Positions 5,246 through 8,612 of a stretch of DNA of 8,612 bases are shown one piece after another. The position numbers and the translations under genes are program-made. The notes beneath the pieces were generated by a model, which did not search any database, was not told the DNA's origin, and worked only from the letters and a program-made list of their open reading frames with translations. The stretch lies in NCBI GenBank assembly GCA_013693955.1, contig CP059265.1, positions 3,561,702-3,570,313 on the forward strand, written 5' to 3'. Source of the DNA: Candidatus Thiothrix singaporensis (GTDB taxonomy: Bacteria; Pseudomonadota; Gammaproteobacteria; Thiotrichales; Thiotrichaceae). How positions within the stretch are numbered: the first letter of the stretch is position 1; every line of letters begins with the position of its first letter.

Positions 5246-8200
5246 TTGTGGTGCTGGATCAGTTTGAGGAGTTTTTCCGTTACCAGAAAGGGCGCGCGCT
5301 GTTTGAACCGTTTCTGCAACAGCTGACCGGCGTGTTTTCCAATAACACCTTGCCGGTGCATCTGGTGTTTTCCATGCGCGAAGACTTTGCGCTGGAACTG
5401 GATGCCTTCAAGAAATTCGTGCCGCTTTCCGTTTTCAACAACCTGTACCGACTGGACAAGCTGGGCAAAGCGGCAGCGCAGGAAGCGATCCTCGCCCCGC
5501 TGAAACCAACCGGCTTCCGTTATGAACCGGAGTTGCAGGCGCAACTGCTGCAAGACCTACTCAGCCGCGATTTGAAACGCGACGCCAACAGCCCGCTGGC
5601 GGATATGACCGAATCCGTCGACCCGCCTTACCTGCAAATTGTCTGTTCACAATTGTGGGAACGGGAAGCCGCCAACCCCGACAAAATCCTGCGCATGAAG
5701 ACCTATCAGGCGGCTGGCGGGGCGGCTGGGCTGCTGGAAAACTATATCCGCAACACACTGCAAGGCTTTTCCGAAAAGACAAAGTGCTGGCTTCCCGCGC
5801 CTTCGACCATCTGATCAGCCGCCACGGCGCAAAAATGCCTTACACGCCGGAAGACCTTGCCGCCGCCACCGGCGCCAATTTCGGCAAACTCAACGCGGTG
5901 CTGGAAAAGCTGGCCAAAGCCCGCATCCTGCGCAGCCAGAAACGGGTGGACAAAATCTGGTATGAGCTTTATCACGACATGTTTTCGGCAAGCATCGAGG
6001 GTGGAACACCAAGCAGAAGGAGAAGATGCGCAATAAAAGGTTGCTGATCATTGGTGGTTCCGCAGCAATAGCGCTTTTTGTCGTCACCTTCGGCACGATT
6101 TGGGGCTTCAACCATTTCAACCATCATTTGCGGCTGTCGGTTCTGGAAGGCAGCCATGTGGAGGTGTATCAAGGGAAAAAGGGCTGGCCTGACCCGTTCG
6201 GGCAGCAGCAATATGCCTATGAAACGCTCTTGTCAGAGCGTGACATGGAAGTGGACAAGCGTTTCAATGAACAGGGCATTTTGGATTATGGCGACTTGAC
6301 GAATGAATTGACCGGTTATCGCCCGTTTGCCGAGCGCATCCATGGCTATATCGAACACGGCAATTTCAGTGAGGTGGTGAAACTCAAAAACAAGGCGTTT
6401 AAGGACACCAGCAGCAACCCAAAAATTTCGCGGGATGTCATCCGGGGTTTGTTTGGGCTGAAAACGGAAACCGGCTTTGATTTGATCAAGCGGCCTGCAC
6501 GGGAAGACAAGCCAAGCTCCCTGAGCGATACCGACCTCACCCTACTGCAAGAGAACACCCTCCTGTTTCCACTGGACGAATTGACGCCATTTCCATTTTT
6601 CTATAACCAGCTCAAACAACAGGGTATTGGTTCCGTATCCGCATCTGACCCCCGCATCATTGATAAACTTACCCATTATTTGAGCGACAAAAATACAAAT
6701 GTTCGTCAATACGCCGCTTTTGCCCTCGGGCAAATTGGCGACCCCAGCGCCATCCCCGCCCTCGCCAACGCCCTCAAGGACAAGGATGAAAATGAATCCA
6801 TGCGTTCTTCCGCCGCTTCCGCCCTCGGGAACATCGGCGACACCAGCGCCAGCACGGCACTCGCCAATGCTCTCAATAACAAGGATGAAAATGAAGACGT
6901 GCGTTCTTCCGCCGCTTCTGCCCTCGGGCGAATCGGCGACACCAGCGCCATCTCCGTCCTCGCCAACGCTCTCAATAACAAGGATGAAAATGAAGACGTG
7001 CGTTCTTCCGCCGCTTCCGCCCTCGGGAATATCGGCGACACCAGCGCCATCTCCGCCCTCGCCAACGCCCTCAAGAATGAAAATGAATCCGTGCGTTCTT
7101 CCGCCGCTTCCGCCCTCGGGAACATCGGCGATCCCAGCGCCATCTCCGTCCTCGCCAACGCTCTCAATAACAAGGATGAAAATGAAGACGTACGTCGTGC
7201 CGCCGCTTCCGCCCTCGGGAACATCGGCGACACCAGCGCCAGCTCGGCGCTCGCCAACGTCTTCAAGGACAAGGATGAAAATGAAGGCGTGCGTTCTTCC
7301 GCCGCTTCCGCCCTCGGGAACATCGGCGACACCAGCACCATCCCTGCCCTCGCCGCCGCTCTCAAGAACAAGGATGAAAATGAATCCGTGCGTTCTTCCG
7401 CCGCTTCCGCCCTCGGGCTAATCGGCGACACCAGCGCCAGCACGGCTCTCGCCAATGCCCTCAAGGATGAAAATGAATCCGTGCGTAGTTACGCCGCTTC
7501 CGCCCTCGGGCTAATCGGCACCCCCAGCGCCAGCTCGGCGCTCGCCAACGCCCTCAAGGATGAAAATGAATCCGTGCGTCGTGACGCCGCTTCCGCCCTC
7601 GGGCTAATCGGCGACCCCAGCGCCATCTCCGCCCTCGCCAACGCCCTCAAGGATGAAAGTGAATCCGTGCGTCGTTACGCCGCTGAAGCCCTCGGGAAAA
7701 TCGGCAGCCCACATCAGATTCAAGTCGATGAGATCACGCAAAAGAAGGTGCATTCAAATGGTGACTTCTTTCCTGGCGGATATGGCGAAGAGAGAAAACT
7801 GAGTGAAATTATGGGGTCGGTCAATGACCGTAGGGCATTACTGCAAGCCCTCAACCTGCCTGTTTCCCCTGAACGCAACCAACAATTATTGACACTCGCC
7901 CAAAAACAAATGCCCATATTTCCATCCGACAAAAAGCCATAGAAACACTTGCCGATAGCAAAGACGCCAATCTTGTAGCATCCCTACAACCCTTAAAATC
8001 ACACCCGCAACTCAACAAAACCATTACCGAACTGGAAAACAAAGTTTTGCCGCCGCTGGACATCATGCATGACTCATCCCGTAAACTTTCCGCCAGACTC
8101 GCAGCCTTTAAACGCCTTGCAAAAGATGATCCCACCACTGCCAAACAGGAAATCCTGCGTATTATCCGACAGCCAGAAGAAGACGCCTTCAGCAACCTTG

Positions 8201-8612
8201 CCTACCGCCTGCTGGGCGATTTGCAGATCACTGACAATGGTGTCATTCCGCTCCTGCAAGAACGGCTGGAAGCGCTGGACGGGCAATTCCGCGACTGGCG
8301 CAAATTGCGTGACAGCAAACCGCTCTCCGGGCTGACCACCGAAGCACAAGACGATGTAGTGAAAGAACTCCGTCAGGCAAAAGACGCCATCAAAAACCAG
8401 CAATTCGCGTTCGACTACGCCTACGCACTTGCCCGCCTCGACCCCGACATTGGCTCGGAACTCCTCACCCACAACCTCGCCGACGTACGCCAGGGCGCAT
8501 ACACCGGCTTTGCCATGCAAGCCAACATCAAATGGCTGAAAAAGCTGGATCAGGCACGCGAAGCCCGCCGCGACGACCCCGTTTTCCACCACACCGCCTA
8601 CCGCGCCATTGA
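4742..8612 (+). CDS. nSTAND1 NTPase - membrane helix - HEAT-repeat protein (split by four frameshifts, 3'-partial)
   Basis: Read with four single-base restorations (at about 5206-5210, 5774-5777, 5999-6001 and 7931-7935) this is one open frame of at least 1,291 residues that leaves the window. Order: Pro-rich disordered start (1-40); PYPGLRPY and FFGRD (42-61), typical of nSTAND1; Walker A ATGVGKSS (82-89); Walker B LIVVLDQFEEFF (168-179); SMREDF (211-216); YLQIVCSQLW (297-306); winged-helix-like region (347-415); basic stretch and one membrane helix (435-455); linker of about 200 residues; ten HEAT repeats (667-988); helical C-terminus. STAND proteins are NTP-driven switches that oligomerise when a sensor region binds a trigger. 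More familiar nSTAND1 proteins carry WD40 repeats after the membrane helix; here HEAT repeats take that place. Lys/Arg before the helix predicts the NTPase inside the cell and the HEAT part outside the inner membrane. If the shifts are real, this is a pseudogene. Confidence 0.75.
5206..5210 (+). other. Frameshift site 1 in the STAND gene (T5 run)
   Basis: One added T turns GDFWGSA into GDFLGFCSFFTRQPLIVVLD, which is the expected helix plus Walker B strand. Phe-tRNA could also slip back one base on this run with perfect pairing, but a one-base loss is simpler. Confidence 0.7.
5209..5814 (+). CDS. STAND gene, fragment 2: Walker B and helical part of the NTPase
   Basis: This frame holds the Walker B strand with Asp173 (codon 5257-5259) and the acidic pair after it, the SMREDF segment expected to end the sensor strand, and DPPYLQIVCSQLWERE, a conserved nSTAND1 helix. 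It has no true start: the TTG at 5209 is only where the frame becomes homologous. From about 5776 it departs from homology (KTKCWLPAPSTI) and stops at 5812-5814, while the neighbouring frame carries on the domain. Confidence 0.7.
   Translation: MGFCSFFTRQPLIVVLDQFEEFFRYQKGRALFEPFLQQLTGVFSNNTLPVHLVFSMREDFALELDAFKKFVPLSVFNNLYRLDKLGKAAAQEAILAPLKPTGFRYEPELQAQLLQDLLSRDLKRDANSPLADMTESVDPPYLQIVCSQLWEREAANPDKILRMKTYQAAGGAAGLLENYIRNTLQGFSEKTKCWLPAPSTI
5774..5777 (+). other. Frameshift site 2 in the STAND gene (A4 run)
   Basis: One added A gives QGFSEKDKVLASRAFDHLIS, joining the helix after the NTPase core to the winged-helix-like region without a break. Confidence 0.7.
5778..6047 (+). CDS. STAND gene, fragment 3: winged-helix-like end of the NTPase
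   Basis: The real sequence in this frame runs from DKVLASRAFDHLIS through YTPEDLAAATGANFGKL and VLEKLAKARILR to WYELYHDMFSASIEG, which matches the usual end of nSTAND1 modules (a Y-E-L-x-H-D type motif before the membrane segment). After 6000 the frame yields low-complexity basic residues and stops at 6045-6047, while the neighbouring frame continues with WNTKQKEKMRNKR and the membrane helix. Confidence 0.65.
   Translation, partial: DKVLASRAFDHLISRHGAKMPYTPEDLAAATGANFGKLNAVLEKLAKARILRSQKRVDKIWYELYHDMFSASIEGGTPSRRRRCAIKGC
5999..6001 (+). other. Frameshift site 3 in the STAND gene (G3 run)
   Basis: One added G gives ASIEGWNTKQKEKMRNKR, the normal basic linker between an nSTAND1 module and its membrane helix. 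The run is short, so the exact site is less certain than the others. Confidence 0.6.
6026..7942 (+). CDS. STAND gene, fragment 4: membrane helix and HEAT repeats
   Basis: A 638-residue frame that on its own looks like an independent membrane-anchored HEAT protein. It starts MRNKR followed by the hydrophobic helix LLIIGGSAAIALFVVTFG, so an automated caller would treat 6026 as a start. The frame is open and homologous from 6002 (WNTKQKEK), and no good ribosome site precedes 6026, so I read it as an internal part of the STAND gene. After the helix comes a linker of about 200 residues with no domain I recognise, a degenerate HEAT unit (6647-6736), ten regular units (6737-7702) and a tail to the stop at 7940-7942. 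That stop disappears if one base is restored just upstream. Confidence 0.75.
   Translation: MRNKRLLIIGGSAAIALFVVTFGTIWGFNHFNHHLRLSVLEGSHVEVYQGKKGWPDPFGQQQYAYETLLSERDMEVDKRFNEQGILDYGDLTNELTGYRPFAERIHGYIEHGNFSEVVKLKNKAFKDTSSNPKISRDVIRGLFGLKTETGFDLIKRPAREDKPSSLSDTDLTLLQENTLLFPLDELTPFPFFYNQLKQQGIGSVSASDPRIIDKLTHYLSDKNTNVRQYAAFALGQIGDPSAIPALANALKDKDENESMRSSAASALGNIGDTSASTALANALNNKDENEDVRSSAASALGRIGDTSAISVLANALNNKDENEDVRSSAASALGNIGDTSAISALANALKNENESVRSSAASALGNIGDPSAISVLANALNNKDENEDVRRAAASALGNIGDTSASSALANVFKDKDENEGVRSSAASALGNIGDTSTIPALAAALKNKDENESVRSSAASALGLIGDTSASTALANALKDENESVRSYAASALGLIGTPSASSALANALKDENESVRRDAASALGLIGDPSAISALANALKDESESVRRYAAEALGKIGSPHQIQVDEITQKKVHSNGDFFPGGYGEERKLSEIMGSVNDRRALLQALNLPVSPERNQQLLTLAQKQMPIFPSDKKP
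6737..7702 (+). repeat. Ten in-frame HEAT (PBS-lyase-like) repeats, 99 or 93 bp each
   Basis: Ten tandem units with protein consensus GDTSAISALANAL, an acidic loop DENES, then VRSSAASALGNI. Units 1, 2, 3, 5, 6 and 7 have 33 residues; units 4, 8, 9 and 10 have 31, lacking two residues in the acidic loop. Boundaries: 6737, 6836, 6935, 7034, 7127, 7226, 7325, 7424, 7517, 7610. The units are also very similar as DNA, including synonymous positions (blocks like GCCGCTTCCGCCCTCGGG recur almost unchanged), which points to recent duplication or gene conversion. Each unit would form two antiparallel helices stacked into a solenoid. Copy number could be mis-assembled by short reads. Confidence 0.92.
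7931..7935 (+). other. Frameshift site 4 in the STAND gene (A5 run)
   Basis: One added A removes the TAG at 7940-7942 and gives PSDKKAIETLADSKDANLV, opening a frame with no stop to the window end. Nearby short runs could host the loss instead. Confidence 0.65.
7936..8612 (+). CDS. STAND gene, fragment 5: helical C-terminal region (3'-partial)
   Basis: From 7936 a frame stays open for 225 codons to the end of the window. It is helical and solenoid-like (LRIIRQPEEDAFSNLAYRLL, then NGVIPLLQERLEALDG, then FDYAYALARLDP and LLTHNLADVRQGAYTGFAM), suggesting degenerate HEAT-type repeats continuing the array. There is no ribosome site at its first ATG (8065), so it is not an independent gene. What follows beyond 8612, including any C-terminal effector, is unknown. 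Confidence 0.7.

Noticed and set aside
6699..7421. Open frame of 240 codons on the plus strand in another frame of the HEAT array
   Set aside because: Also a repeat artefact (Pro/Ser-rich translation of the same units). The HEAT frame has clear family consensus.
6706..7464. Long open frame of 252 codons on the minus strand across the HEAT array
   Set aside because: It is the antisense shadow of the repeats: a short DNA unit without stops in one frame gives the same result every time it is copied. There is no ribosome site and the product is low complexity.
6737..7702. CRISPR array or non-coding satellite
   Set aside because: The repeats are contiguous without unique spacers, are multiples of three, and encode a clear HEAT consensus.
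8074..8592. Open frame of 172 codons on the minus strand near the window end
   Set aside because: It lies opposite the open helical C-terminus of the STAND protein, which is continuous with its upstream homology after one base is restored.

Overview
The window looks like chromosomal DNA of a moderately GC-rich Gram-negative bacterium, probably a gammaproteobacterium. The style (a secreted lytic transglycosylase, and a SIR2-like gene beside a large STAND NTPase) would suit filamentous sulfur bacteria such as Thiothrix. That placement is inference from gene content, not a search result.

Left part (1-3051, all minus strand). In transcription order this holds a GT-B-type glycosyltransferase-like protein (3051-1972), a 76-residue unknown protein (1887-1657), a 304-residue unknown protein (1640-726) and, after an AT-rich gap, a small periplasmic lytic transglycosylase (582-1, running off the window). 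The transglycosylase is broken by one base between its signal peptide and its catalytic domain.

Middle (3052-3260). A 209-bp divergent intergenic region separates these genes from a plus-strand operon. It carries a short tandem CAGGATT-type repeat and a possible extended -10 promoter.

Right part (3261-8612, plus strand). Two genes overlap by ATGA and read as a candidate conflict (defence or programmed-death) module. The first encodes coiled coil + TPR-like helices + a SIR2-like domain. The two residues that usually make such domains NADases are replaced: the Asn of the T-T-N-Y-D motif is Ala307, and the His of the K-L-H-G motif is Arg375. The second is a very large protein: short Pro-rich N-terminus, nSTAND1-type P-loop NTPase, one membrane helix, a linker of about 200 residues, ten nearly identical HEAT repeats and a further helical C-terminus that leaves the window. 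As written, the second gene is split over three reading frames by four single-base losses, each at a short homopolymer.

With the transglycosylase this makes five shifts, all of the same sign and all at homopolymers, so base-calling or assembly errors are the simplest explanation. If the shifts are real, both genes are pseudogenes. The working model is that the membrane-spanning STAND protein senses something through its HEAT solenoid and couples NTP-driven oligomerisation to the SIR2-like partner. Because that partner looks catalytically dead, it may be an adaptor, or the real effector may lie beyond position 8612.
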